From: Thunnus maccoyii
Lineage: Eukaryota > Chordata > Actinopteri > Scombriformes > Scombridae
Length of the DNA stretch: 64,000 bases
Direction: 5' to 3'
NCBI RefSeq assembly: GCF_910596095.1
Contig: NC_056548.1
Location: 1,548,315 to 1,612,314, forward strand
The notes beneath the pieces are model-generated. The model was not told where the DNA came from, searched no databases, and saw nothing but the letters and a program-made list of their open reading frames with translations. Each line of letters begins with the position of its first letter. Position 1 is the first letter of the stretch. Made by a program: the position numbers and the translations under genes. Positions 19,405-31,457 of this stretch are shown here, one piece after another.

Positions 19405-20967
19405 AGACTTGATTAAAACTTCTTGTGACTGATTTTGTTCTACAAACTGCTGCTGTGCTGAAGAGTTTTTGTCATTTATATTAATCAGCAACAAAGAAAT
19501 GCATCTAAAACAGTGGTGATTAGTTTCCTGACAGCTGTGATTGATTTATTGAACCATCACAGGTAACATTACTCCACCTTTTCTACTGCAGAAGTCATTC
19601 AGGAATCATTTGATCAAAACTCTGCACATATGAGACGCTGAGTTCAGTTCAATCGTAATAAACATCAGAAGGAAACAACATGTTGACTCCAGTTTGAAGC
19701 CGTGAAGACTCCATAATAGATGTTTGCTGAGGTTTTCTCAGACTCAAACACTGAGTGTTACAGTTTTTACTAAAAAACTCATATTTGAACATCAACACTA
19801 AATTAAACACGTGTGGACTCCATCAAATCCAGTCATAATATGATTAAACTATAAACTGAACATATAATTATTCACATCTGGTCACAGAAGTCAGAGAAAT
19901 CACAGCCTGCAGCATCAAATCTCACTTTCACAAGTTCTGTTTACAACCTGAAAGCTGATGTGAATAATATTTGCAGACTGGAAACTCTTCTCTCCCATCT
20001 TTCCCATGTGACCTGAAGGCAGCGTCAGTGTTACAGGATGTGACTTCTGTCAACAAACTGACACAGTGTGATATTACAGATTAAAGTCCATCTTTACTGA
20101 TGTTGTTTGAAGCTGCCAAAGGCTCAGTGGAGTTTTTACACGTCTTCCTGCAGTGAACATCACAGCAGGTCAACAACTGAAATCTGAAAACTGATGCAGG
20201 ACACAAGAGGGCGCCTTCATCCTGCTAACCAGGGATGTAGTGGAGGTTAAAGCTCCTCCACTCGGTCTGTCTGCAGTTTTAGTCAAAAACATGTTTTAAA
20301 CCAATTAAAACACACCATGATAATAAGAATGCATCCTGTCATTCATCATGGTAAATGGTGTCAAAGTGCTTTAAGTCATTAATTAGTTAGTTAGTTAGTG
20401 AGATTGTGGAAACGTCTTTGGCTTCACCACATAGTGTTAAAAACAACACAGGACAGCTGATGAGGACAAACAGCATCAACAAACAACATGATTTAAAAAT
20501 AAATAAATAAATACAGTAAAAATGAAATAAAACGGTAGATGGTTCGATGTTTGTCAAATTGGTTTCCAACCTTTTTGACTTTTTTGACGTCTTACAAAAA
20601 GCAGTGTGTAGTCGGGGTCACATTTCACATGTCTATGAGTTGTTAACAGCTCCACCAAAGAGTGATTTTTCCCTCTAAACTTCTCACATGCTTTCATTTC
20701 AATAAATGTTCAAATGATCCAATATTTCAGCAAAAATCAAAGATTAGAGAAAAAGTCCAAAAACTGAAAACAGATTTGTGTATCAGAACTTTGTTTTTTC
20801 TTCTTTCCTCTCCCATTAATCATCTCACCACCCCTCAGATTTATCTGCTGACCCTTTGGAGGGGCCCCACCCCTAGGTTGGGAACCACTGGACTAAACTA
20901 GCTAACTGTATATAAAGTAGTGTAAACTAGCTCCACCTCCAGCAGCTACAACAGTAACATGCTGCTT
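19405..20967. repeat. Segmental duplication, copy 2 (partner 14812-16380)
   Basis: Follows TRIM-C as copy 1 follows TRIM-B. It stops within AACATGCTGCT, where the hAT-like insertion begins at 20970. No gene is seen. Confidence 0.85.
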
Positions 20968-20969
20968 AC

Positions 20970-21203
20970 CAGTGTTGGGTGTAATGCGTTACAAAATAAA
21001 AAAACAAAAATGGCGGAGCGGTCTACAACTTTTGAGGGGTGGAGGTCTGCACATTACTTTGAATTTGTTACGCGGAAGGACAAAAATGTGACAGTAAAGT
21101 GCAAACTGTGTTGAGGCCACAAACAACTATCCACTGCTGTGAACACAACATCAAATCTCTCCAAGAACCTGCAAAGGCGACATGCTAACACAAGCTATTA
21201 GCC
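20970..21203 (+). mobile_element. hAT transposon 5' end with decayed BED zinc finger
   Basis: CAGTGTTGGGTGTAATGCG at 20970 is a hAT-type terminus. An ATG at 21010 starts a BED-finger-like protein (HYFEFVTRKDKNVTVKCKLC), as at the N-terminus of hAT transposases and ZBED proteins. A TGA at 21112-21114 follows the second cysteine of the finger. Further on, NLSKNLQRRHAN keeps the shape of the histidine half but has N where the first histidine is expected. Transposase is not found, so this is a pseudogene fragment that also truncates the neighbouring duplicated block. Confidence 0.75.
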
Positions 21204-21750
21204 AAAGACCCCCGGACCCAGAGTACTGCTCAATCTGAACGTATGCCGACCTCCACTTTTTCAGGGAATTTGGCCTCAATGTTTTTCAGATCTACTCACT
21301 CACACCACCACACTGGCTTCCTTTACTTTGTTCACCTGTCACAGGCTGGCAAGACGTACCAGCACTCAGGGGCACTCAGAGGTATGTGTAGTAAAAGTTT
21401 ACGTTAACAGAGTCACACTAAATTTACTTAATTTATTTAAGACATCTGTTTTAAACTTAACAAAACATTTTCTTTTATTACAGAGTTTCCAGAGGACCAG
21501 AGTAGAGAGATCGTAAAACACAAGGGAAGACATCTGTGGACGGAGTGTCTTTTGCTGCGGTTTCATGTCTGCTGTGTGAGCCCCTAACTATTGATTTATA
21601 TGACAAACGTCAAGTTGGTTTCAAGTTCTATGTAAACATGGGAAACATTAGGCCAGTTGTATGATACCGGCCCCTTCTTGTTGATCCTCTGTAGGGCAGT
21701 GGAGATGAGAAAGAATTCATTGGAAAAGGAGGGATGTTTGCAAATAATTT
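21204..21750. other. Intergenic, no gene seen
   Basis: Probably more decayed transposon sequence right of the BED finger. No recognisable domain. Confidence 0.4.
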
Positions 21751-22280
21751 TGTCAAACCAACATTCTAAAAATGTTTTCAGAACTCATTTTATAAAACGT
21801 TCCTTTAATGTGATTATATTTTAACAAAAGTAGAACGTTTTGTCTGCAACATTCTGAAGATGTTTTGTTGATGTTGTTGAGGTAACAGATTATAGAAAGT
21901 TCTTTTATAAAACATCCCAACAATGTTACATGATAACAAACAAACAATGTTCTCAATGCAACATTCTGAAAACGTAAGACAACGTAAGACAACGTAAGAC
22001 AACGTAAGACAACGTAAGACAACGTTATCCTAGAACATTCTGGGAACCAAAATAAGACGTCTTGCTGAAAACATTTTAGGGAACATATGGGTATAATGTT
22101 CCAACAATGTTATAACTAAACATTTTAAAAAGGTTGTCACCAAACATTCTCAGAATATTTTTAGACAACGTTATCCTAGAACATTCCAGGAACCAAAAGA
22201 AAACTTCCCACTGAAAACATTATTGGAACATTACATGAAACATTCTCAGAACGTTTGTAGAACAAAAATTTCTAGCTGGG
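21751..22280. repeat. AACATTCT/AACGTT-rich repeat with a 10-bp tandem array
   Basis: Many related phrases such as AACATTCTGAA, AACGTTATCCTAGAACATTC and GGAACCAAAA recur at irregular spacing. At 21971-22020 the unit AACGTAAGAC is present five times in perfect tandem. It looks like a degenerate satellite or MITE interior. No coding sequence. Confidence 0.6.
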
Positions 22281-22630
22281 AAGAAACTGCAAAATCCTGA
22301 AGTGACTGCTGATTTACAAGCAAACTGATACAGTTTGCAGTAACAAACTCCTTCAGGAAAATAAAATATTGCTTATTACACAGTGATGCATTTAAGCACC
22401 TTCAATAAACTGCTGAAACACTGAACAACTCAGTGTAACAGCAATTTGCAAATTGTTGGTTTCAACCTGATATTTTATCAAGATATAGCCCTCATTCATT
22501 ACTTAATTAAACAATTCATAAGGGATAAATATTTTTTGTAGTAATGTCAACTTTACTGTGCTATTGTGCAATAAAAAGAGAAAAGCCGTTATGCATATGT
22601 GCATGCAGAGTAGAAAATAACTTGTTTATT
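22281..22630. other. Intergenic, no gene seen
   Basis: AT-rich sequence without recognisable genes or repeats. Confidence 0.4.
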
Positions 22631-23216
22631 TAAAGGACGGATTCACAAATGTTCAAAACTGTCTTAAACCAACAGTCAGGAGCCCAGATGAACATTAAAG
22701 CTGTTTTTTCTTGCTGTAATCATTCCTCCTGTTCATACTGACCGTTAGAAGATCCCTTCATAATGACCTTACAATGGAATGGTCTGTGCAAAAATGTATT
22801 TCAAAGTTTATCTGAAGCTAATATGAAGCTTCAGCGTCCAAATGAGTCAAATCAAGTAGATATCTTTCAACGTTACAGTCTTTTTAGTGCCAAAGTTCCT
22901 CTTTTTGTTTCTATACTTCCACCTGCAGCTCAACAGGGAAACACTGTCCGAGGAAACACAAAGAGGGAATTTGATGCTAAAAAGACTGTAAATGTGTCAG
23001 ATATCCACTTGATATGACTAACTCAGACTGATGAAGCTGAATAGAAGCTTCACACAGACTTTTAAATGACTGTGTGGACACACTGTGGATTTTGGCCTCC
23101 ATCACTTCCATTGAAAACACATCTGAAGGATCTTTTAATATCCAGTATGAACAGGAGGAATGATTACAGCGAGGAAAACCTCTTCTAGTGAAACCTTGTA
23201 AAACCTCTATCCTTTA
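22631..23216. mobile_element. Long foldback MITE, copy 1
   Basis: Ends are TTTAAAGGA and its inverse near 23216. Inner arms are perfectly complementary over GCTGTAATCATTCCTCC (from about 22715) and GGAGGAATGATTACAGC (to about 23171). More inner arms surround a centre near 22935 (AGACTGTAAATG against ACGTTACAGTCT). Related pieces lie at 44075-44127, 57311-57690 and 63865-64000. It has no transposase. Confidence 0.75.
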
Positions 23217-23645
23217 AGGGAAGCATCAGTATGTTCAGCAGTTTCAAGAGATGAACTAATTTATTCAGTGTTCAGTTCAGTCGAGTTGTGTTGAGTTAAG
23301 TAGAGTCTCATCCTAAACTGTACATTAATGGTTACAGATGTGTGACGTACCAACTCACCTCCATGATCACATCTACTGGAGGAGAGAGCCCAGCAGTAGC
23401 CAGACGAGCACCAACGAGGTAAAAACCGGTATATATTTGATCATTTTGTGACACTTGGTATTAGTGCAGGGTAACCTATACGTGTTGCGTCCCACAGGTT
23501 GTGTCGATTGCTGCCTTTCAGTGGTGTGAGAATTTAAAAACTCACGTCTAAAGCTCAGAGGACAGATGCAACAAACTGGACAGTAGCTTAGATGTTCAGA
23601 GCAACATCTAAACATCTCACTGTAGTTTCTAACATGCAACTAAAG
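23217..23645. other. Intergenic, no gene seen
   Basis: A few simple variations of TTGAGTT/AGTAGAG near 23280. No coding signal. Confidence 0.4.
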
Positions 23646-24000
23646 GTCTCCATTAACAGTTTATTTTTGAGTCCTGATTCAAAAGATTCAAGGATTTCAA
23701 GGCTACTTTTAAGATCAACAGGGAGTCTGTTTCAGAGACGAGCAGCATAATGACTAAAGGTCACCCAGTTTAGCCCTGGTGCTGGGAACGACCAGCAGCC
23801 CAGCAGCAGGAGTGTCCTTCAACATGTCTGTAATGTATTTGGTTTCACTCCATGTAGTGATTTATAAACCAGCAGCATTATATTCAGGAAACCAGTGTAG
23901 TCCCTGTACTTTTTGGGGGAAAACTGTCAAAAGAAAACTGCAGTTTCTAAACCTGCTAGAAATAAAAGCATGAATCAGTTTTTCCGGGTCGATTTTTGAC
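23646..24000. repeat. LINE-like dispersed repeat (related in kind to 53190-54250)
   Basis: Contains phrases typical of reverse-oriented L2-like LINE DNA in fish, such as GTGATTTATAAACCAGCAGC, AACCAGTGTAG and AAATAAAAGCATGAATCAG. The 53.6-kb repeat has the corresponding GTGCTTTATAAACCAACAGC. No open frame. Confidence 0.5.
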
Positions 24001-24179
24001 ATGAAGTCTCTGAGTTTGGCTGTAAGATGATAAAAAAAACTGATCTTGTTGCTGCTTTTATGTGGCTGCTTAGACTCATATCAGTCAATTATAACAACGG
24101 TCTCATTTCATATCTGGGGAGTTTAATTTAGCTTAACTGTTAAAAATATAACATGTACAGATGAAGACATCCATTTTGG

Positions 24180-24370
24180 TTGGTTATAACATAATTCACC
24201 ATATTATTACATTTTCATCGTAAAAAAGTGTAACTCCACAATAAGTAATAATTTATTACAAAATGCAGGGAAATATATTCCATATTGTGTTCAGGCTGTT
24301 ATTACATAATGTGTTGTTACGCAGCTCAAAGTGTTTTTTCCTCTTCAGGTTCTTGATATATTTAACATAA
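24180..24370. repeat. Dispersed repeat shared with 1225-1410
   Basis: Shares TTATTACATAATGTGT and the CTCTTCAGG end with 1225-1410. Confidence 0.5.
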
Positions 24371-24776
24371 GCCAAAAGAAACAAGTAAGTAATATATTTT
24401 ATATGTTATTGTGAAATAACTTTGGGGGTAAAAGGACACTTTGAAATAAAAAAAAAAAAACAACTGTAATAAAATGAAAATGACCTGTGATTAACATTTC
24501 ATAGTAATAAAATTATATTTGATTATGTTACAATGTTATGGTTATATTACACATTTTATTTGTATCCTACTTATTCATATGATTATTTTCTTAAAATGTC
24601 TTTTTTCTTAATTTAATATTGAACGCTTTGGGACTCCATAGAATTTATCCCCAAACAATTTGCACAATAAATAATTATAATTATCAGCGTAATGTCCCTT
24701 TACTGTGATTGAAGTATTCAGTGTTTGAGGTGTGACGTCAGACTCCAACCAGCAGGCGGAGCTACAGGACACAGAG

Positions 24777-24803
24777 TGATGATGATGATGATGATGATGA
24801 TGA
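24777..24803. repeat. (GAT)n microsatellite
   Basis: About nine GAT units. Confidence 0.9.
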
Positions 24804-24879
24804 TGTCAGCAGCTCAGAATGACCTGCAGCCACTTACACAAGTTTATTTATTTAAGAAAGCTTTAAAGAGAACAGATTT

Positions 24880-25720
24880 CTGTCAACTATCTCTGACTGT
24901 CTTAGCTCTTCTGGAGCTTTCAATCACATCTCACAGTCTTCATCAGCAAATCGAAACCAGTCGAAAGCTCTGGAAAAAGTCAGTAATGAACCTTGAGTTA
25001 AGATTATTTGATCAAATGTGTATTTTTTAAATTTTTTTTATTGTATTCTGTAATATTTAATTTGTTGGCATTTGCTGATGAAGACCTTGAGATGCGGTTA
25101 AAGCTCAGAAAAAACTAGTATGGGGACCTTGAGTTAGGATTATTTAATCAAAAATGTATTTTATTATTTTTATCTTATTTTATCTTATTTCGTGATTATT
25201 ACGTGATGACACTTGAGCTAAAGACTGTGAGATGTGGTTGAAAAAAACTAGTAAGTGATATTTGAGTTTAAATTACTTGGTCAAATTAATATTTTATTAA
25301 TATTATTTTGATTTATCACATGATATCACCTGAACAAGCGTCTCACTTCTCTTGACTCCACTGCAAAGAAGACCATGAGATACAGTCAAAAGCTCTGGAA
25401 AAAGCTAGTAAGTAGACTTTGAGATGAGATTATTTTGTTACAGCAACTCCATATGCCGATAAGGGCCATGAAATGTGGTTGAAAGCCCCTGTAAAAACCT
25501 GCCGCTCGACTCCAATCACGAAGAAGACCATGAGATGCAGTCGAAAGCTCTGGAAACTGCTGTAAATAGACCTTGAGTTGAGATAATTGTTGTATCAAAA
25601 TAATTATTATTATTGCTGAAAAAATAAATGTTTTAGCAACTCCATCCAGCCGAGGAAGACCATGAGATGTAGTTGAAAATGTCAGAGAAAGCTAGTAAGT
25701 TAACCTAAAAATTCATTTTA
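24880..25720. repeat. Degenerate tandem array, unit about 130 bp
   Basis: At least six times in a row a phrase like GACCATGAGATGCAGTCGAA appears, then AGCTCTGGAAAAAGCTAGTA, then GACCTTGAGTTGAGATTATT and an AT-rich spacer. Units are diverged (GAGATACAGTC, GAAATGTGGTT, GAGATGTAGTT). Single units lie at 50630-50830 and 56840-56905 inside ehd4 introns. No gene. Confidence 0.65.
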
Positions 25721-25839
25721 TTATAATTTATTTTGTTTTTATTGTATATTATATTATTACTTCATCTTGTCATGTGATGACACTGCAGCTAATTCAACTC
25801 ATCAAAGAAAAACTGGACCAATACTAACTTGATTACTTA

Positions 25840-25900
25840 TATATAACTTATATTACTTATATATAAGTTTTATATATATATATGTGTGTGTATATATAGG
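25840..25900. repeat. (AT)n/(TATG)n-rich simple sequence
   Basis: Alternating TATATA and TGTGTG stretch upstream of ehd4. Confidence 0.7.
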
Positions 25901-26048
25901 ATATTGAGACAATACATTGTCTTTCATAATCATAACGGTGCTTTGGCAACACTTGTCAAATGTCTATTGAATTGAACTGAATTGATTAATTGTGTGTGAG
26001 GTCCTTGCTGCGTCACAGGGGAAAGGGCGGTGCCCTCAGGTAGGCTAA

Positions 26049-26083
<35 letters not shown>
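26049..26083. repeat. (CA)n in the ehd4 promoter or 5' UTR
   Basis: About 17 CA units about 210 bp before the ehd4 start codon. Confidence 0.9.
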
Positions 26084-26086
<3 letters not shown>

Positions 26087-26089
26087 GAG

Positions 26090-26560
26090 GCAGTGTGTTC
26101 AGAGCAGCGGAGACTCCCAGGTGCCAAACACACAGTGACGCACACCAACACAGAGACACACTTTCCTCCGCTCAGCCTGAAGGACGAACTGAGCGAACAG
26201 GAGCCGAAAACCGCTGGAGGATTTGGAAATATCGAAACAGGGAAGTTGGATCTGAGCGCGTCGCTGTCAGCGGAGGAACAGTCCGGTCATCAGCATGTTC
26301 AGCTGGGTGAAACAGGAGCAAGGTGGACGCAACAAGGAAGGAGAGATGTACCAGACGGTGACGGAGGGGCTGCAGACCCTTTACACCAAGAAGCTGCTGC
26401 CGCTGGAGGAGACCTACCTCTTCCATGACTTCCACTCTCCGGCCCTGGAGGCCGCCGACTTCCAGAGCAAGCCCATGGTGCTGCTGGTCGGCCAGTACTC
26501 CACCGGGAAAACCACCTTCATCAGGTACTAACCACCGCCGGGGTCCCGGGGCCGCGGAGG
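26090..26560 (+). promoter_or_regulatory. GC-rich 5' region of ehd4
   Basis: Sequence around exon 1 is much richer in G, C and CpG than its surroundings (for example GAACTGAGCGAACAGGAGCC before the ATG and GGTCCCGGGGCCGCGG after the donor), as in a CpG-island promoter. The transcription start cannot be placed. Confidence 0.5.
26295..26524 (+). CDS. ehd4: ehd4 exon 1 (coding part)
   Basis: Starts CAGCATGTTC and ends ATCAG with donor GTACTA. Codes residues 1-76 plus two bases of R77, including the P-loop. The +3/+4 donor bases (AC) are weaker than the consensus. Confidence 0.93.
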
Positions 26561-28628
26561 CCCGCAGTGCGTGCGCGTAGAAACACCAATATTAGCTGTA
26601 AAATGAGCAGCAGAAGAAGAAGAGCACCTTTACCAGGTGTTAAAACAGTTTACACCTCCTACAAGCTCTGTGGAGGAACCTCATGCCAGACTTCATATGA
26701 AAATCCGACTATTTAAAACTTTCTTGCTTAGCGTTAAAGATACTCAAGCATAAAGCATAATTTAAGATGTCAATCAAATTATTTGATTCTTATGTTGAGT
26801 TCGGCTTATATAACATCCACCAACGCAATCTGTATTTTAAGGAATTTACACGTTTTAGATGCGGTTCCTCGGTTGTCGCTACGCCCCTCAGTGCAGTCTG
26901 GTAGGAAGCGGCGGTGGAAGCCAGCAAGCCTCTTACAAAATAACTAACGAGATGTCATGAAAAAACCTTCTGCTTGATGGATCAGATGCATCCCGAACTC
27001 AAACCTGGGAGTTTTCTAACAGAGAAACGTCTCCAGTCTTTCTCTACAATGTGTGATTAGTTAGCAAATAGCAAGAAAATCTTAAATAGGACGATTTTTC
27101 AATGGAGTTTGGTATATTTTTCTCTGCATAGTTTTGCCATTATTTAACTTTAGTGAACTGATGTTTGAGTTGAAATTAAAAGCCTGTGATGCATCCTGTG
27201 GGTGTTAGTTTCCACCTGCATTCAGACAAAACTTGAATCTTAGTCTATTGTGGAAGTTTCAGATCAGCCTGTAGGACAACAGACAGTTTCAGATCATAGT
27301 GGCCGTTGTTGAATTTACTTATGATGCTTGTGTGCTTTTTACAAACACGCTCAAACAGTCTGTGAGTCCTGAATCATTTCGATCCTCTGTAGGTTTTTAA
27401 CCAGCAACCCTGCGGTCCCGGTCCTGCAGCTGGGACCTCTGGGCTGCATCGTGTTTGACCCTTGATGTTGGTACTGAAATTTATCTGTTACTCAGTTTAA
27501 TGAGTACAAGAGCTGATATCTCCAGTACTGGTCTCAGCAGCAGATACTGAGGCTCATGGGTAATGTAGTACTCATGAAAACATTTATAATTAGTCTGTTG
27601 ACACAGTGGCCTGTACGGAGCTGTAAGGTGTGGATGTTTGTCTCTCTCTGGATCATCAGTCCTGTGTAACTGATCTTCCATTGTTCTGTGTATTTACGCG
27701 GTCTGAGCCTTTATTCTAAAGCTCCGGCACACAGTTGTGATATTTCCGGCGTTTTTGTTGTTGTTGAGTCAGATCTGAAGCAGAGAGGACGGACGCCGGG
27801 ATGTCATTTATCTGCTGAATATTACAACAAGAACAGTGAAAGCTCTGAAACATGGTGGTCTGATCCTGATCCTGATCCTGATCCTGATCCTGATCCTGAT
27901 CTGATCCTGATCCTGATCCTCTGTCCACATGATGTGTATATGTGGGAGAAATGTACGTCACTGTGGACAAAAACATGTAATTTAAGGCAAATAAACTCTA
28001 TTAATATAACATGACACACACACACAGCAGGTCCAAAGTAAAAGTTATTAAAACCAAACTTATTATTATTGTTAGAATTAAAGAAAATGTGGACATGTAT
28101 GCAGATCTAGACCTGAAAGTAAAGACATGACAACATAGAAGAGCAATAAACACGACGTCAGGAGGCAGCAGAGAAGAATAAAACTTTATTGATCCTGAAG
28201 GAGGAATTCATGTCCCAGCAGCACCGAGACACACTGAAATAAATAAACTATAAAGTCAGAAATCAAAGAAATTAGAGAGGTGACATTAAAACAAGCTAAA
28301 TACAACATTCACACTGCAGCAGCTGTATTTACAGAAAACTTTTGGCAATTTTACTTAAAACATGATTTAAACAATTAATCGATTATCAAAATAGTTGCCG
28401 GTTAATTTTCTGGCAATCAATTAACTGACTAGTCGTTTCAGCTGCTGTTGTTCAGTTAAAAGTCCAGTTAAAGTTGAATTTTCTGGTCATTTCTTCTACA
28501 AATGTGTCGCTTTGTAATGAAATAAATCTTCATCTGTCTTTGTTTTCATTCTCGGAACAGAAACACGTTCTCTGTTCCTTTCTGGCTGTAAAAATATCAA
28601 ACCACTTCCTACATTTTAATCTGACCTG

Positions 28629-28695
<67 letters not shown>

Positions 28696-28775
28696 GGTCT
28701 CCGCCTGCAGGCTGGCATGTGGTCACGAGTTAAAGAGCTGATCAACACGCTGCTGCTCCTCACTGTTAAAGCAGC

Positions 28776-28813
<38 letters not shown>

Positions 28814-31216
28814 TACATCTGTGCATCCAACCAAATCTTTGATGAAAAGGAAACGTGATTCATGAGATCATCTCCGTATTTCAAGCAGCAAAGAGAAACA
28901 CGTGGTCGAGAATATTCTCAGTTATCAAACAAACGGATCCGTTATTAAGATCAATTCTGGCTTCATAAAATCCTCCGAGCAGGTTTCTGGTGTGTTTCTC
29001 AGAGCAGCGACTCTGAGCTGAACGTTAGTTTGAAGAGTTTAGTCTCACCTGGACGTCTGACGGCAGAGACGAGCTGCGACTTGCACAGACTCTCAGCTAG
29101 AACTAGATTACACAACATATGTGGTTACTCAAGTAGAACCAGATCATCTGTGCATCTGAGTATTGATTATTAAAGCTCTAGACTTGTTGAATATATGTGT
29201 GTCTGTACAGTCAAATGTTTGTTATAAGTTAATAATCTGATTCTTCCTGGTATTAATGTGTTTTATTAGTTCTTGTGGCTGTAGTGCTGCTTTGTTAAAG
29301 TAGATATGAATTGTTTGGTCTATAAAATGTCAGACAATAGTAAAAAAAAAATGTCCATCACAATTCTCAACAGTTCCAACACAAACATATTCATGTTTCT
29401 ATCACATAAGACAAAGAAAAGCTGCAAATTCTTACAACTGAGCAGCTAAAATTACACAACGTTGCTTGAAAAATGACACAAACTTTAAATGTGAGCTGTC
29501 TGAGGACCGACGATGACGAGTAAACTGATCCTTTACTTGAAAATGGTTTAAAACAGGCTAATTTCCCTCCAGAGGCGTCGTTCTGGCAACAGTATCCAGA
29601 CTTCATTATCAGCTGTGTACATGATGGACAATAATAACAAATATGATCAGTCTCCATTTCTGCTGAATATTTTCCAAATCATACCTTCCGCCTGTAGTTT
29701 GGCCTCGGTGGAAAGGATCATGTGACTTGATGATGTATTTATTTAATCTTTATTTATACAGCGCAGGTTGGCTGCTGACAGGAAAGTAACGAGGAAGAAG
29801 AAACACATTAATACATAGAAATGAGACCATTTACAATGTGCAGCCTGAATGAAAGCAGTAGAGATGCACCATATCGGATTTTTTGCCGATATCCGATATG
29901 CCGATATTTCCAACTCATTGTGGCCGATTGATGCTGATATACGCGCAGATTTTTTCCAGCTGGCTGAGGAGACTATTATACATGCAAGCATAGATTATAC
30001 TAATGATCAAGAAAGACAATATATGAAGGAAGAACTGAGGAAGACTGGAGTTCAGGAGCTCAGCATTAAAACTTTCATGAACCTGCCAAGTGGGAGCAGC
30101 AGTAGAGTTTTCATTGAGTTTATTAGACAGACAGGATTAATGTGCAGGATTTAATCTCAGATGCAGATATTTCATTTTAGAGCTTATATCGGCCGATACC
30201 GATGACGTGCCGATAATATCGTGAATCCCTAGAAAGCAGCTTCTTGAAGTTACAGAGAGGTCAAAGTGTTTTAATTCTTATGAGACATTGCAGATTATTC
30301 TATGAGTTTACTGCTCCACCAACAAAGATCAGCTCTGCAGTGTGTTTAAATATGAAGCAGAGCAGCAGGGATGAGATATGAAGTGATAATTTCCCACTAA
30401 TGGCTTTGCAGATTAATAAATACCAACAGTTATAAAGGTCAGTCAGCTGTATCAGAATGTGGTGGTGAGTGTTATAATGACCTGCAGTAATGAGGAACGC
30501 TGCTTCTTTCACTCTGTCAGCCTGCAGCTCAGAGGGAAGCTGAGATAGTTTCTGAGATATTTGAGTGTAAATTTCCCATCAAGACGTCTGAATATTAAAA
30601 CCAGTCAGAGTGGAAATGTTTGACTGTGTTTTACTTGAAGCGAGATGATCGATGAGATGATGATGAGAGCTGATTTACGATGAACGAGTGCATTAAAACA
30701 GTTGCTGTTCAGTCTGAAGGTCTGAATGTCGGAGTGTCCTTGAACGCAGCGTTTTCAGTGTCGTCTCTGCCTCCAACCGTCGCACCACATGATGATAACG
30801 TAACTGACAAAAATATTAAAGAAGGCGACTAAATATTGACTGTGATGGATTATTGATCTGCAGCGAGTTTCAGGCGTCTGCAAGTTTATATTTTTAATAA
30901 ACTGAAATGAAATCAGGACGTTAAAACTGCAACGATTAGTCGATTAATCAGTTTGTTTACAACTATTACATTAAATGCATATAATATAATCGATTTATTA
31001 TTTTTAGTCATTTTTGAAGAAGTATGAAGACGTCGTCTTTGACCAAACAAGTAATCGATTAATTGAGAAAATAATCGATAATGAAAATAATCACTAGCTG
31101 CAGCCCTGAAGGACGTTAATGTAGAAGTTGGTGTGACTGAGAGCTGAGTGATGTCATCATGCTGCAGTTACAGTTAACTGAGCTTATCACACATCTGCAG
31201 GCAGAGAGAGAGAGAG

Positions 31217-31250
<34 letters not shown>

Positions 31251-31362
31251 TGTACATATCAGGCACATTTTGACATCAAACCAGACCTGCAGAACTGACC
31301 TGCAATCACTTTAAGTCTGTTTGTGTCCAACACAGTCTGCAGAGAGACTCTAGCTGCTGCTA

Positions 31363-31457
<95 letters not shown>

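Noticed and set aside
26030-26435. Frames overlapping ehd4 exon 1 (132 and 71 aa plus, 87 aa minus)
   Set aside because: GC-rich shadow frames; one begins in the (CA)n repeat. The EHD frame is unambiguous.
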